This document shows, piece after piece, positions 41,785 to 50,340 of a stretch of 64,000 nucleotides of DNA. How positions within the stretch are numbered: the first letter of the stretch is position 1; every line of letters begins with the position of its first letter. Both the position numbers and the translations under genes were made by a program. The DNA is taken from assembly GCA_039793685.1 (NCBI GenBank), contig JBDRAL010000003.1, positions 1-64,000 of the forward strand, given 5' to 3'. This stretch comes from JAAFHI01 sp039793685 (GTDB lineage Bacteria > Acidobacteriota > Blastocatellia > Chloracidobacteriales > Chloracidobacteriaceae). The notes beneath the pieces are model-generated. The model was not told the DNA's origin. It was given only the letters and a program-made list of their open reading frames with translations, and made no database searches.

Positions 41785-44766
41785 TCAGAACGTGAACCGG
41801 ATGCCGAGCTGAATCTGGCGGGGCGAAAACGCTCGCCGGTAGCGGTCGGGAGTCACGATGTACCGACCGCCGTCGGTCGGCGGCAGCGGAAACACGCCGT
41901 TGACCGCCGGGAAGGTCCGGGCGAAGTCGCGGATGTTGGTGTGGTTGAAGACGTTGAACACTTCGAAAATGCCCTCGATCTTGAACCGTTCCATATTCAG
42001 GAAGCGGCGCGAAACGCGCAGGTCGAGGTTGTAGAACCCCGGCGTCACGCCCGCGTTGCGCCCCAGAATGCCGGGCCGGTCGTTGGCGTCGCCGTTCCGG
42101 TCGAGGTCCGACCCGGCGAGGAGGTTCCACGGCCGACCGGAAGTCGCTGTCAGGATTCCGGAAAGCTGAAAATCGCGCAGGATGATGTTCTTGGTGTAGT
42201 TCAGTTGCCACGTTCCGGAAGCCACCAGGCGATGGCGAACATCCTGTACGGAAAGCGCGCGTTCGAGCCGCGGCTGGAGCGGGTAGGCGAATTCCTGAAG
42301 CGAGGTCCGGAAATCGACGTAATTGTCGATGCCCTTCGAAAACACATAACTGGCACGGAAGGTGAAGTTCTTCCCGACCCGCTGTTCCAGACCGAACGTC
42401 AGCCCGTGGTAATAGCTGTCGTAGGCCGCCGAATACTGGTTGTTCGTGCCGTCCGTCGGGTCCACGCGGCCGGTGATGGCGCTCAGCAGCGGGTCGAACA
42501 CGGGCGTCACGACGGGCCGCACAATCGGGTTCACGTTCCGCAACGAAAGAATCTTGATGCCGCGAACGTAGTTGTAAACGACTGAAACCAGAGCGAATTT
42601 CCCGATCTGGTACTCAAGACCGAGGCTCGACTGGGCGGTGTAGCTCGCCGGGATGTCCTTGGCGAACGAAAACCGCAGCCCCACCTGGGGAATTTGCGGC
42701 AACCCGAACGGGTACTGCCCCGACGGTGGGAGTTGCCGTCCCGGCTGGGTCATCGGCAGAACGTTGTATGGGAACGGCAGTGCGATGGTCGAACGGCTTG
42801 ACGGTACGACCGTGTAGACCGGGAAGGTCAGATTGCTGGCCGAAAACATCCCGAACCCGGCGCGAACAGTGAAGTTCTTGACCGCTTCCGGACGCCAGAT
42901 CACGGCGATGCGAGGAGAAATCAGCCCGGCGTTGTCGGGAACGAAATCCGTCCGGGTCAGGTCGTACCGCAGGCCCAGATTCAACTTGAGATTCGGTCGC
43001 ACCGTGATCGAATCCTGCGCGAAAAGACTGATTGAATTCTGGGTAATCGGGAACGGGTTGGTCTGGAGGAATCCCTGCCGGAAATCGCTCGGGAGCGGCA
43101 GGTTGGCGAGATCGAGAACCGGGAACCCGGGATACCGGGTGGGAAGCTGTTGCGCGATGAGCGCGAGGGCATTGCGCTGTTGCTGCGTCCGGAGGCTCGG
43201 GTCAAACGCCTGAAGCGCGGTCAGCGAGGGCGTTCCCGCGGGCGCGCCGAGGTTGACCAGATTCGTGGTGGAAAAGTTGGCCTGGCCGCCTTCGCTCAGC
43301 GGCTGCCGCTGAACCGAGGTGACGCGAAGGAAGTCACCGCCGAACTTCAACGAATGGATTCCCTTCACGAACGAAACCGCGTTGTAAATCTGATACGTCT
43401 GCGTATCGCGGAACTGCGGCAGCACGAGCGACTTCCCGAAGATGACCTGTCCTTCCGGCGCATTGATGAGATATCGGGGGCCGGGATCGGTGGCGTCGAG
43501 GTCCTGAAGGCGGGTGCTGTAGAGAAACCGGGTTTCATTGACCAGCCCCGTGTTGATGTTCACGAAGGTGTTGCTGGCCGCAAGACTGTGATCCGAAAGG
43601 CGTTGCGGTCCGGAGAAGGTCGCCGCGGTCAAGCCGCCGAAGGGTTCGAAGGCGCTGTTGAGCTGGCCGCCGTAGTTGTACCGGATGCTCACCGAGTCGC
43701 CCGGCGTCGCCTGCCAGTCGCCGCGGATGAGGCCGGTCGAGTTTCCAACGCCGAACTCGATGGCGCGACCGGTTTCAAAGTTCAGACCGTTCCGTCGCGC
43801 GGCGTCGAGAACCGTCTGGGAAATCGTCACGATGTTTCCCTGCCGGATGTTCAAACGTTCGAGGGCGACGAAAAAGAACGCCTTGTTCTTGACGATGGGA
43901 CCGCCGCCGGTCACGCCGTACTGATACTGCTGGAACGGCGTCTTGCTCGGGGTGAGCGATTCCCGGGTGCTGAGGGCGTCGTTTCGGCCGAAGAAGAACA
44001 GCGACCCCCGGAAATCGTTCGTCCCTGACTTGGTAACGATGTTGATGACACCGCCGACGGCGCGTCCGAATTCCGCCGAATAGCCGTCGGAAACCACCTG
44101 AAACTCGCGGACCGCCTCCTGCGAGAAGGTCGAACGGATGCTGCCCGAGGTCGCGTCGTTGTTGTCCAGACCGTCAATCGTGAGGTTGTTCAGACGTGGG
44201 GACTGTCCGTTGAACGACAACCCGGAGGTCGCCGTAACCCCTTGATCGGGAACGGCATCGGGCGTGACGCGCGGCGAGGTCAGCGCAAACTGGAGAAAGT
44301 CGCGGCGGTTGATTGGAAGGTTCGGGATTTCGGTGGTGCCCACGTTGGTGGCCGATTCGGACCCTGACCGGAGGTCGGTGTCGTTGACTTCGACGACCTC
44401 GGTTGAACCGGCGGGGACCAGCGTTAAAACGGCCAGGGCGGTCACGCCCAGCGACAGCCGGATTGGCTGCTTCCGTTCGGCGAAACCATCGGCGGTGGCC
44501 ACGACTTCGTAATCTCCCGGCGGGAGGTTGAGAAATTCGTAGGTCCCGTCCTCCCGAACTTCCACCGTCCGTTCAAAACCGATGGCCGGTTGTCGACAGA
44601 CGATGGTGGTTCCGGGGAGTACGGCCCCGGAGGTGTCCTTGACTCGCCCCGTGATGGAGCCGGTGGTGGACCCGCTTTGTGCGATGGCCGATTCCTGAAA
44701 AAACGAAACAAGAACCAGAAAAACCAACAGGGCAATACACGGGCGAAAACGATTCATGATTGTCAT
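41785..44766 (-). CDS. TonB-dependent receptor, Oar-like
   Basis: The 993-residue outer-membrane protein has a signal peptide (about 1-29), a carboxypeptidase-regulatory-like beta-sandwich (about 34-115, GSITGRVKDTSGAVLPGTTI), a plug domain (about 145-265, with NLTIDGLDNND and GGVINIVTKSGTNDFRG), and a long beta-barrel ending in the aromatic C-terminus GIRFTF. This architecture is typical of the large receptor expansions in Acidobacteria. The substrate is not evident. Being next to cobQ suggests, but does not show, a link to corrinoids. GAAGG precedes the first ATG; a second ATG is three codons on. Confidence 0.9.
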   Translation of the reverse strand: MTIMNRFRPCIALLVFLVLVSFFQESAIAQSGSTTGSITGRVKDTSGAVLPGTTIVCRQPAIGFERTVEVREDGTYEFLNLPPGDYEVVATADGFAERKQPIRLSLGVTALAVLTLVPAGSTEVVEVNDTDLRSGSESATNVGTTEIPNLPINRRDFLQFALTSPRVTPDAVPDQGVTATSGLSFNGQSPRLNNLTIDGLDNNDATSGSIRSTFSQEAVREFQVVSDGYSAEFGRAVGGVINIVTKSGTNDFRGSLFFFGRNDALSTRESLTPSKTPFQQYQYGVTGGGPIVKNKAFFFVALERLNIRQGNIVTISQTVLDAARRNGLNFETGRAIEFGVGNSTGLIRGDWQATPGDSVSIRYNYGGQLNSAFEPFGGLTAATFSGPQRLSDHSLAASNTFVNINTGLVNETRFLYSTRLQDLDATDPGPRYLINAPEGQVIFGKSLVLPQFRDTQTYQIYNAVSFVKGIHSLKFGGDFLRVTSVQRQPLSEGGQANFSTTNLVNLGAPAGTPSLTALQAFDPSLRTQQQRNALALIAQQLPTRYPGFPVLDLANLPLPSDFRQGFLQTNPFPITQNSISLFAQDSITVRPNLKLNLGLRYDLTRTDFVPDNAGLISPRIAVIWRPEAVKNFTVRAGFGMFSASNLTFPVYTVVPSSRSTIALPFPYNVLPMTQPGRQLPPSGQYPFGLPQIPQVGLRFSFAKDIPASYTAQSSLGLEYQIGKFALVSVVYNYVRGIKILSLRNVNPIVRPVVTPVFDPLLSAITGRVDPTDGTNNQYSAAYDSYYHGLTFGLEQRVGKNFTFRASYVFSKGIDNYVDFRTSLQEFAYPLQPRLERALSVQDVRHRLVASGTWQLNYTKNIILRDFQLSGILTATSGRPWNLLAGSDLDRNGDANDRPGILGRNAGVTPGFYNLDLRVSRRFLNMERFKIEGIFEVFNVFNHTNIRDFARTFPAVNGVFPLPPTDGGRYIVTPDRYRRAFSPRQIQLGIRFTF

Positions 44767-44911
44767 AAAGGCAACCTTCGGGTCGTTCGGGAGGAAATAA
44801 GGTCCGCGACTGAGGCAATAAGGTTAAAAATGTCATATGCCTTCCCGGTATGGCAATTCCGGAATGGGACGGGGTAAGATGAATGCGAACCGGAAACCTC
44901 GGGAAGCAGCG

Positions 44912-46267
44912 ATGGCAAATATACACGACACAACCAATTTCCGCGCCCTTCCACCGGAATTACTCAGTGAAATTCTGGAGGAACTTTCGGACGGAGATGA
45001 GGATACGAGCGGAAAAGGCTGGCGCGCCCTGACCTATGTGTCATTTCGGGTGCTGCTGATGGCGGCCGTCTTTTCCAATATCGGAAACGGAATGCAGAAC
45101 GCCGCGCAGGCGTGGGTCATTTATGACCGGACGCGCAGCACTTTCCTCCTCGGACTCGATACGCTCCTGATGCTCGCTCCCCTGTTCCTGCTGGCCTTCC
45201 CGAGCGGAGTCATCGTCGATCGGTACAACCGGAAACGGGTGTTTTTCATTGCCTCAAGTCTTCAGATCGTCTGCGCCGCGATACTGACCACGCTGTTTCT
45301 GCTCCACATCGAGAAAATCTGGCACCTGCTGGTTCTTTCCCTGCTTTCCGGAATCGGGCAGGCGTTCGCCAACGTGGCGTATGTCTCGCTGATTCCCCGG
45401 CTTGTCCCGACGAAAGACCTCCCGAACGCCACCGCGCTCAATTCGGTTCAACTCAGTCTCGCCCGTGCCCTCGGCCCCGCGCTCGCCGGGCTGATTCTTC
45501 ACTGGTTCGGCCCGACGCCCTGCTTTGCGGTCAACGGCGTCAGTTTCATGGTCCTCATGTTCGTCACGACCCGAATTCGGGAACGCCGCCTGGAAACGCC
45601 GACCATGAGTCCCTTCGCCAAACTGGCCCTCCCGGTCCGGCAGGCCGAACAGGACAACCTCCTTCATACGCTTCAGGTCCAGTTCAAACAGCTTCGGCAC
45701 TATCTCGAACGTCGGCCCGGTCTTCGTGAAGCCTGCATCCTCTGCTTCGCCACGACCTTTCTCGGCGGATGCGTTCAGACACTCCTCCCCAGTTTCACCC
45801 GCGAAATCTTCGGAGGAAAATCGACTCTGTACACGATTTTCCTTACGGCGTACGGCTTTGGGACGCTTTTCGGCTCGATGTACATCGCCCAGCGCCCCAA
45901 ACCCATCGGCGCGGGCAAACGGGTCATGAAACTGATGGCGCTGACCGGCCTTTCGGTCGCGGGACTGGCCCTGCTTCGAAATCCCTACGCCGGAGTCGCC
46001 GTCGCCCTGCTCATCGGCGGGCTGCTCATCGCCCTGCTCAGTCAGTTGACCTCGCTGGTTCAGTTCGGATTGGCGGATGAAATTCGGGGACGGGTCATGA
46101 GCCTGTTTCTGGTCGCTATGCACGGCGGGTACGCCGTGGGCGGCTTTACCGTCGGCGCCGTCGCCGCCAGCCTGACCGCTCCGCCCGTCATTCTGACCTG
46201 CGGCGGAATCCTTGCCCTGATCGCCCTCGGCGTGTACCTGCTGCCGTCGCGTATCCGGACGGCTTGA
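44912..46267 (+). CDS. MFS transporter (MFS_3/EntS-like)
   Basis: I start at ATG 44912 (GGGAAG upstream); an alternative ATG at 44879 would add eleven residues. The 451-residue product has a soluble N-terminus of about 40 residues, then twelve membrane segments with the loop SGVIVDRYNRKRVF typical of MFS_3 exporters such as EntS. The PRLVPTKDLPNATALNS segment is also family-typical. Substrate unknown. It is divergent from the TonB receptor gene (145-bp gap), so a related role in export and uptake is possible. Confidence 0.87.
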   Translation: MANIHDTTNFRALPPELLSEILEELSDGDEDTSGKGWRALTYVSFRVLLMAAVFSNIGNGMQNAAQAWVIYDRTRSTFLLGLDTLLMLAPLFLLAFPSGVIVDRYNRKRVFFIASSLQIVCAAILTTLFLLHIEKIWHLLVLSLLSGIGQAFANVAYVSLIPRLVPTKDLPNATALNSVQLSLARALGPALAGLILHWFGPTPCFAVNGVSFMVLMFVTTRIRERRLETPTMSPFAKLALPVRQAEQDNLLHTLQVQFKQLRHYLERRPGLREACILCFATTFLGGCVQTLLPSFTREIFGGKSTLYTIFLTAYGFGTLFGSMYIAQRPKPIGAGKRVMKLMALTGLSVAGLALLRNPYAGVAVALLIGGLLIALLSQLTSLVQFGLADEIRGRVMSLFLVAMHGGYAVGGFTVGAVAASLTAPPVILTCGGILALIALGVYLLPSRIRTA

Positions 46268-46269
46268 AA

Positions 46270-46288
46270 AGCAGGGATCAGGGATCAG
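46270..46288. repeat. ATCAGGG heptad array after an MFS gene
   Basis: AGCAGGG, ATCAGGG and ATCAG (partial) begin two bases after the stop codon at 46267, in the same position relative to a stop as the other heptad arrays. Confidence 0.65.
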
Positions 46289-46314
46289 AAAAACCGGCTC
46301 CGTTAAAGGCTCAA

Positions 46315-46959
46315 ATGGCGATAACCGTTTCCCCTGAAACAGTTACCATCGAATTGGTTTTCGAGGCCCCGAACCTCGACGTCCCGACGTTTACCGCCTG
46401 GCCGGTTGCGTCCGCGCCGCCTTTTTCCTTTCTTCCGATTTCCTCAACCGCCGATGAAAAGATCGTCGGTTCGTTCATCGCCAAACTGACCGAATATCAG
46501 AAACCGTTTCCACCCCGAACGGTTGAAACAGCACTCAATAAATTCCTTAAAAAGAGCGGACTCATTCTTCCAGGGGGAATTCGCGTTTCAAGAGGCGAGG
46601 ATTCAATTGTACCTGGCTGTTGCTGCGGGGTGGAAGAATGGCGTTCGTGGGTTGAATCCATCAACGCTGGAATTACTCCGTGGTGGGGTCATGACCCGGG
46701 ACCTTGGGCTCGGCCGGAGGGAGATTCAATTCTTTTCTATCGGAACGGGGCCTTTGGCATTCACGATGCGGTTTTTGCATTCGACCTCCCGAGATCGGCT
46801 TTCAAAGAGAAAGCGGAACAGGTCGAGCGGGAATTTTCAGGATTTCTCGAACGAGTCCGGAATTGGGCGGATTCATACCAATTCACCGAAACAAAACGAC
46901 TCGTTCGAAAATTGGACCGGGCGTTCAATCGCCCGGAGCGCAGCCCAAGCCAAAATTGA
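46315..46959 (+). CDS. Hypothetical protein with a GCCCG motif
   Basis: The ATG at 46315 has AAAGG six bases upstream. The 214-residue product is soluble, without a signal peptide. It has a strand-rich first half and a distinctive stretch PGCCCGVEEWRSWVES followed by PWWGHDPGPW (about residues 100-135), which I believe recurs in uncharacterised bacterial proteins. The C-terminal part is helical. Three consecutive Cys could bind a metal. It lies 47 bp after the MFS gene and is convergent with the next gene. Another frame overlaps it but has no such motif. Confidence 0.65.
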   Translation: MAITVSPETVTIELVFEAPNLDVPTFTAWPVASAPPFSFLPISSTADEKIVGSFIAKLTEYQKPFPPRTVETALNKFLKKSGLILPGGIRVSRGEDSIVPGCCCGVEEWRSWVESINAGITPWWGHDPGPWARPEGDSILFYRNGAFGIHDAVFAFDLPRSAFKEKAEQVEREFSGFLERVRNWADSYQFTETKRLVRKLDRAFNRPERSPSQN

Positions 46960-46965
46960 AAAAAA

Positions 46966-47346
46966 CTACTCGGCTTTTTTCTTCGGCGCCCGTTTCGGCT
47001 TCGGATTGAGCTTCTTCTTCAGTTCATCCGAAGCGGAAAGGTAGTAGCGGTCACCATCCTCGTCATCTCCGTCCTGAAAAAGAACCTTCCCGGACTTCGA
47101 AATCCCGATGACCTGACTCACGAGGGCGCAGGTGTCGTAAACGTCGCCGCCGCCGAAGTTCTCCTCGTGAATGGTCAGCGTCTTTCCCGACCGCTTGACC
47201 GCCTTTTCCCAGCGCGGATTTCCAACTTTGTCTTCCGGTACGAAGAAATAGGAACCGGCAGTCCGCGTCAGATGGTCGTACGCGATTTTCGCGGTTTCCT
47301 CATCCGCAAACGTCAGCTTGCCCTTGAAGACGTAGTAGGTACTCAT
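46966..47346 (-). CDS. Hypothetical protein with basic tail
   Basis: The 126-residue soluble product begins MSTYYVFKGKLTF, contains DGDDEDGDRYYLS, and ends in a Lys/Pro/Ala-rich tail of about 20 residues (KKKLNPKPKRAPKKKAE). Such tails often bind nucleic acid or acidic partners. No family is recognised. The start is embedded in the right arm of a GGTGTCG foldback, so there is no free Shine-Dalgarno region. Confidence 0.65.
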   Translation of the reverse strand: MSTYYVFKGKLTFADEETAKIAYDHLTRTAGSYFFVPEDKVGNPRWEKAVKRSGKTLTIHEENFGGGDVYDTCALVSQVIGISKSGKVLFQDGDDEDGDRYYLSASDELKKKLNPKPKRAPKKKAE

Positions 47347-47350
47347 CGAA

Positions 47351-47380
47351 GGTGTCGGGTGTCGGGTGTCGGGTTTCAGG
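47351..47380. repeat. GGTGTCG heptad array, left arm
   Basis: GGTGTCG three times, then GGTTTCAGG. It lies directly upstream of the start of the minus-strand gene at 47346 and pairs with the inverted array at 47493-47522. Confidence 0.88.
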
Positions 47381-47492
47381 TTTGAATCAGGCTTTTAATC
47401 CTTGATTTCGAATTTCAAGAGGGACAAATCAGTCACAGTTTTTCGAATTAATTGCCGAAAGAGACGAAACTTCAACCCCAAAATGGTTTGAA

Positions 47493-47522
47493 CCTGAAAC
47501 CCGACACCCGATACCCGACACC
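47493..47522. repeat. GGTGTCG heptad array, inverted right arm
   Basis: Reverse complement of the left arm with few changes (CCTGAAA, CCCGACA, CCCGATA, CCCGACA, CC). It abuts the stop codon of the GNAT gene. The spacer to the left arm is 112 bp and shows no gene. Confidence 0.88.
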
Positions 47523-48091
47523 TACGGCAGAGGCATATACAACGCCGTCAGCATTCCGATCGGGAATTCATGCCAGATGTCATAGTCGCTGCACCGGATA
47601 AATCCCTGCGCTTCAAGCATTTTGTAGCGGGGTTCGCCGGTCGGACGCGCCCACGTCGCGAGGACGGTGCGCGCTCCGGCGGCGCGGGCGATGTCGAGCC
47701 GGACGTGGTCGAGTTTGCGCGCGAGGCCGTGGCGACGGGCCTTGGGATGAACCACCAGCCGATTGATCTTGGCGAACGGAGGTATTTGGGGAAATTCGAG
47801 GTATCGGAAAAGGTCGCCGGCGGGCGCGTCGTCGATGGTGGGATGAATCGAAACCCGTCCGGCGGCGAGTACCACGCCCTGATTCATGACGGCCCAGTGA
47901 TGAAAACCGGGAAGGTCGTCTTCATCGTCCCGAAACTCGTCGTGAGGGAAGTTTTCACGCTCGATGCCGTTCGGAATCCACGCATCGACGCGCAGGCGGT
48001 AGATTTGGCGGAGGATTTCCGGGTCGAAAACCTGAACCGGTTCAAGTTGTGAGAAGTCGCCGGTAAAGGGATCGGCCGGAAATTGGTCCAT
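47522..48091 (-). CDS. GNAT family N-acetyltransferase
   Basis: The 189-residue product has the acetyl-CoA binding signature INRLVVHPKARRHGLARKL (about 109-127), preceded by a strand AVMNQGVVLAAGRVSI and followed by MLEAQGFIRCSDYDIWHEF. The N-terminal segment IYRLRVDAW is typical of GNAT enzymes that act on small molecules or proteins. The substrate is unknown. It precedes the unknown gene at 46966-47346 on the same strand, with the foldback between them. Confidence 0.87.
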   Translation of the reverse strand: MDQFPADPFTGDFSQLEPVQVFDPEILRQIYRLRVDAWIPNGIERENFPHDEFRDDEDDLPGFHHWAVMNQGVVLAAGRVSIHPTIDDAPAGDLFRYLEFPQIPPFAKINRLVVHPKARRHGLARKLDHVRLDIARAAGARTVLATWARPTGEPRYKMLEAQGFIRCSDYDIWHEFPIGMLTALYMPLP

Positions 48092-48116
48092 GTATGAAGA
48101 ATCCGCCTCTTCGTGA

Positions 48117-49022
48117 TTAAGTGACGCGGGGGTTGCTTCCCCGCTTGAAGACGGTCCAGAGCGTACCGCCGAGAATGACCAGCGCCATCGTTCCCCAGAT
48201 TGTCGCCCAGACGACGGCGGGAAGGCCGGTCATGCGGGCCATATTCACCGCATCACTATGAACATTCGTTGAAACCGACAGGAAAAACAGGGTTTTAATG
48301 TCGATCAGGGCGTTCAGACAGCACTGAACGGCTAGAAAGTTCACCAGAAAGTGCGCGATTCCGGGGGATGAAATCCGCCCCAGAACCAACAGCGTCACAG
48401 CGAGAAACAGTCCGGTTCCCATGCTGAACAGCGTTCCGGTCATCGCCCAGATACCGGCCAGCCCGAGCAGAATCAGGACGCTCCCGCCGAGCATCCCCCA
48501 CCGGAGCGGATTGATGAAGGTCCGGCGCATCCCGCCGATCCAGAGCGCGCCCGCCAACGCGAGCGGCAACATCATCAGCCATGACGCGCCCCCGTTGACG
48601 AATCCGGCGGTCAAAAGCAGTACAAAAACACCGCAGGCCGACAAAAGCATCTTGGCGCGCGATTCCTTTTGAGCCAGAAAGAGGAGGACTGCCCCGAAAA
48701 TGGTCGTTCCCAGGTAGCCTGCGCTCGAAATCAGGAGACTGAAGCCACCGCGCGAGTAGGTCAGCCCGCTGCCGTCCGCCGCGACGGTCATGCTCGACAC
48801 GCTTCCGCCGGTGAGAACCGCCGCCAGCGCGTGTCCGCCTTCGTGAATGAAGGTCACAAACAGCCGGATCGGGTAGGTCAGAACCTCAGCAAATGGCACG
48901 ACGCCGAGAATCAGCGTCAAACCGGTCGCGAGGGCAAGCCACGCCAACGGATTTCCCTGTCCCTTATTCGCTGGAGAGGCGGGAGTTGTATCGAAATTGT
49001 TCGGAAAATCGAACTGATTCAT
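48117..49022 (-). CDS. M50B-like membrane metallopeptidase
   Basis: The 301-residue product has about seven membrane segments and the zinc motif His-Glu-Gly-Gly-His in FIHEGGHALAAV near residue 78. This is the Peptidase_M50B-like pattern, a family related to site-2 proteases that cleave proteins in the membrane. The second Asp-containing zinc motif of classical M50 is not obvious. It lies 25 bp upstream of the GNAT gene on the same strand. Confidence 0.8.
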   Translation of the reverse strand: MNQFDFPNNFDTTPASPANKGQGNPLAWLALATGLTLILGVVPFAEVLTYPIRLFVTFIHEGGHALAAVLTGGSVSSMTVAADGSGLTYSRGGFSLLISSAGYLGTTIFGAVLLFLAQKESRAKMLLSACGVFVLLLTAGFVNGGASWLMMLPLALAGALWIGGMRRTFINPLRWGMLGGSVLILLGLAGIWAMTGTLFSMGTGLFLAVTLLVLGRISSPGIAHFLVNFLAVQCCLNALIDIKTLFFLSVSTNVHSDAVNMARMTGLPAVVWATIWGTMALVILGGTLWTVFKRGSNPRVT

Positions 49023-49168
49023 AAGCGCTCCTGAGTTGTAGGCGTGACGGTTGGCCCGAAAGGGCGAGGTGGACGCTGAATCGGTTTACGCATCCTGTTA
49101 CGGGATGGTTCGGTTGTCAAACGGGTTACTCGATTTTAATTCCATCGGTCTGGAAAGACCCCCACTCC

Positions 49169-50191
49169 TTATTCAAAGGTAAAGCCGTTCCCCATCGAAC
49201 TTCGCTTGAATCCGATGCGAAGCCCCTGCAAATCGGCCGCCTGATGCCCGGAAATGACGATCCCGATACCATCCGAAACCGTTTCAACCGGAAATGGGAC
49301 CTCGGGGAATGGACGGTTAACCAGAGTGATGTCGTTCAAACCGTTTGGTCGAATGTTGACCCAAAGGGAGGTGTTCTCCAACGTACCAAACTCACGAATA
49401 AATCCATGTGCCGCCTGTGCCGCGTCGGAGGTCAGTCGAACCGGTGATTTCAGATAAGCCTCGACGGCTTGCGGGTCGGGTGGTCCGCTCGGAGCAATTG
49501 GGGCAGGAGGGGGCGGTGGCACCGAAGCCCGGCTCCTGGAAAAAAGCTGATTCCAAAGTAACACAAGGGAGGGCGACCAATACGCCAGCGGTAAAAGAAG
49601 GTTGGCGGTGGTCCGGTCGGGCAGGACCAGCAACGGGAAAAACACCTCGGAAAGAACCGTATTCGGAAGCGAACGACGATAAAGATGAGTGGACGTGAAA
49701 AAAACCGGCTTCCCACCGGTCAACTCCGCCGGAACTTGCACGTTCAGGGCAAAATTCATTTCGTCGGAAATGAGTCCGGCGAGCGCGGCCAACCGTGGAG
49801 GAACGTTTGAGGCATTTTTCAAACCGTAAATTCGATGGGCAACTTCCTTCAAAGCTTCGGGATTTGAGTCAAAAAACGTGTCCAGGCTGAAAATGACGTT
49901 TGCGGGAACATCCGTTCGTCCGGGAACAAAGGCGTTGTGGTTCGCCTGCGCGATGGCCCCCCAGACCAGATGCCCTTCCCGCAACAACAGGTGGATCGTT
50001 GCCAGCGACTCGTCGTCAAACTGTCCGGGGCGATTCTCGACAAAGTCGATTGGGAAATGAACTTCACGCTTTCCAAGGCCGAGAAAACCGGTTTTCCGAC
50101 CCTTTCGCGCAACTTCGAGGGAAGAACGACATTGTTTCAGGTATTCGTACATTGGAGAATCAGCAAATGAGGGAGATTGTTCCGCGTTCAT
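49169..50191 (-). CDS. Hypothetical protein with Pro-rich linker
   Basis: I start at ATG 50191; an upstream TTG would add 25 residues. The 340-residue soluble product has an N-terminal helix pair, a central region with MNFALNVQVPAEL and FTSTHLYRRSLPN, a linker VPPPPPAPIAPSGPP near residue 250, and a C-terminal domain with FPETVSDGIGIVISGH-like strands. I recognise no family. It is downstream of the acyl-CoA dehydrogenase gene on the same strand, but separated from it by a terminator. Confidence 0.68.
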   Translation of the reverse strand: MNAEQSPSFADSPMYEYLKQCRSSLEVARKGRKTGFLGLGKREVHFPIDFVENRPGQFDDESLATIHLLLREGHLVWGAIAQANHNAFVPGRTDVPANVIFSLDTFFDSNPEALKEVAHRIYGLKNASNVPPRLAALAGLISDEMNFALNVQVPAELTGGKPVFFTSTHLYRRSLPNTVLSEVFFPLLVLPDRTTANLLLPLAYWSPSLVLLWNQLFSRSRASVPPPPPAPIAPSGPPDPQAVEAYLKSPVRLTSDAAQAAHGFIREFGTLENTSLWVNIRPNGLNDITLVNRPFPEVPFPVETVSDGIGIVISGHQAADLQGLRIGFKRSSMGNGFTFE

Positions 50192-50283
50192 TGAACCCGT
50201 CCCGGAGGACTCAGTTCCCTTCAAATGAAAATCACGGAACGATTTCCGGATTGTAATTCCCAACAAGATTTAGCGAAACATGG

Positions 50284-50322
50284 GAAAAGCCGGACCGGGA
50301 AAGGTTCCCGACCCGGCTTTTG
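50284..50322 (-). terminator. Intrinsic terminator of the acyl-CoA dehydrogenase gene
   Basis: AAAAGCCGG (50285-50293) pairs with CCGGCTTTT (50313-50321), with an inner CCGGGAA/TTCCCG stem. On the minus strand it follows the stop at 50341 and ends in TTTTC. Confidence 0.88.
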
Positions 50323-50340
50323 AACTTCTCAAACCGTCGC

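Noticed and set aside
46523..47044. Open frame of 173 codons overlapping the GCCCG-motif gene
   Set aside because: It lies in another frame of a better-supported gene, with low-complexity Phe/Ser at its end.
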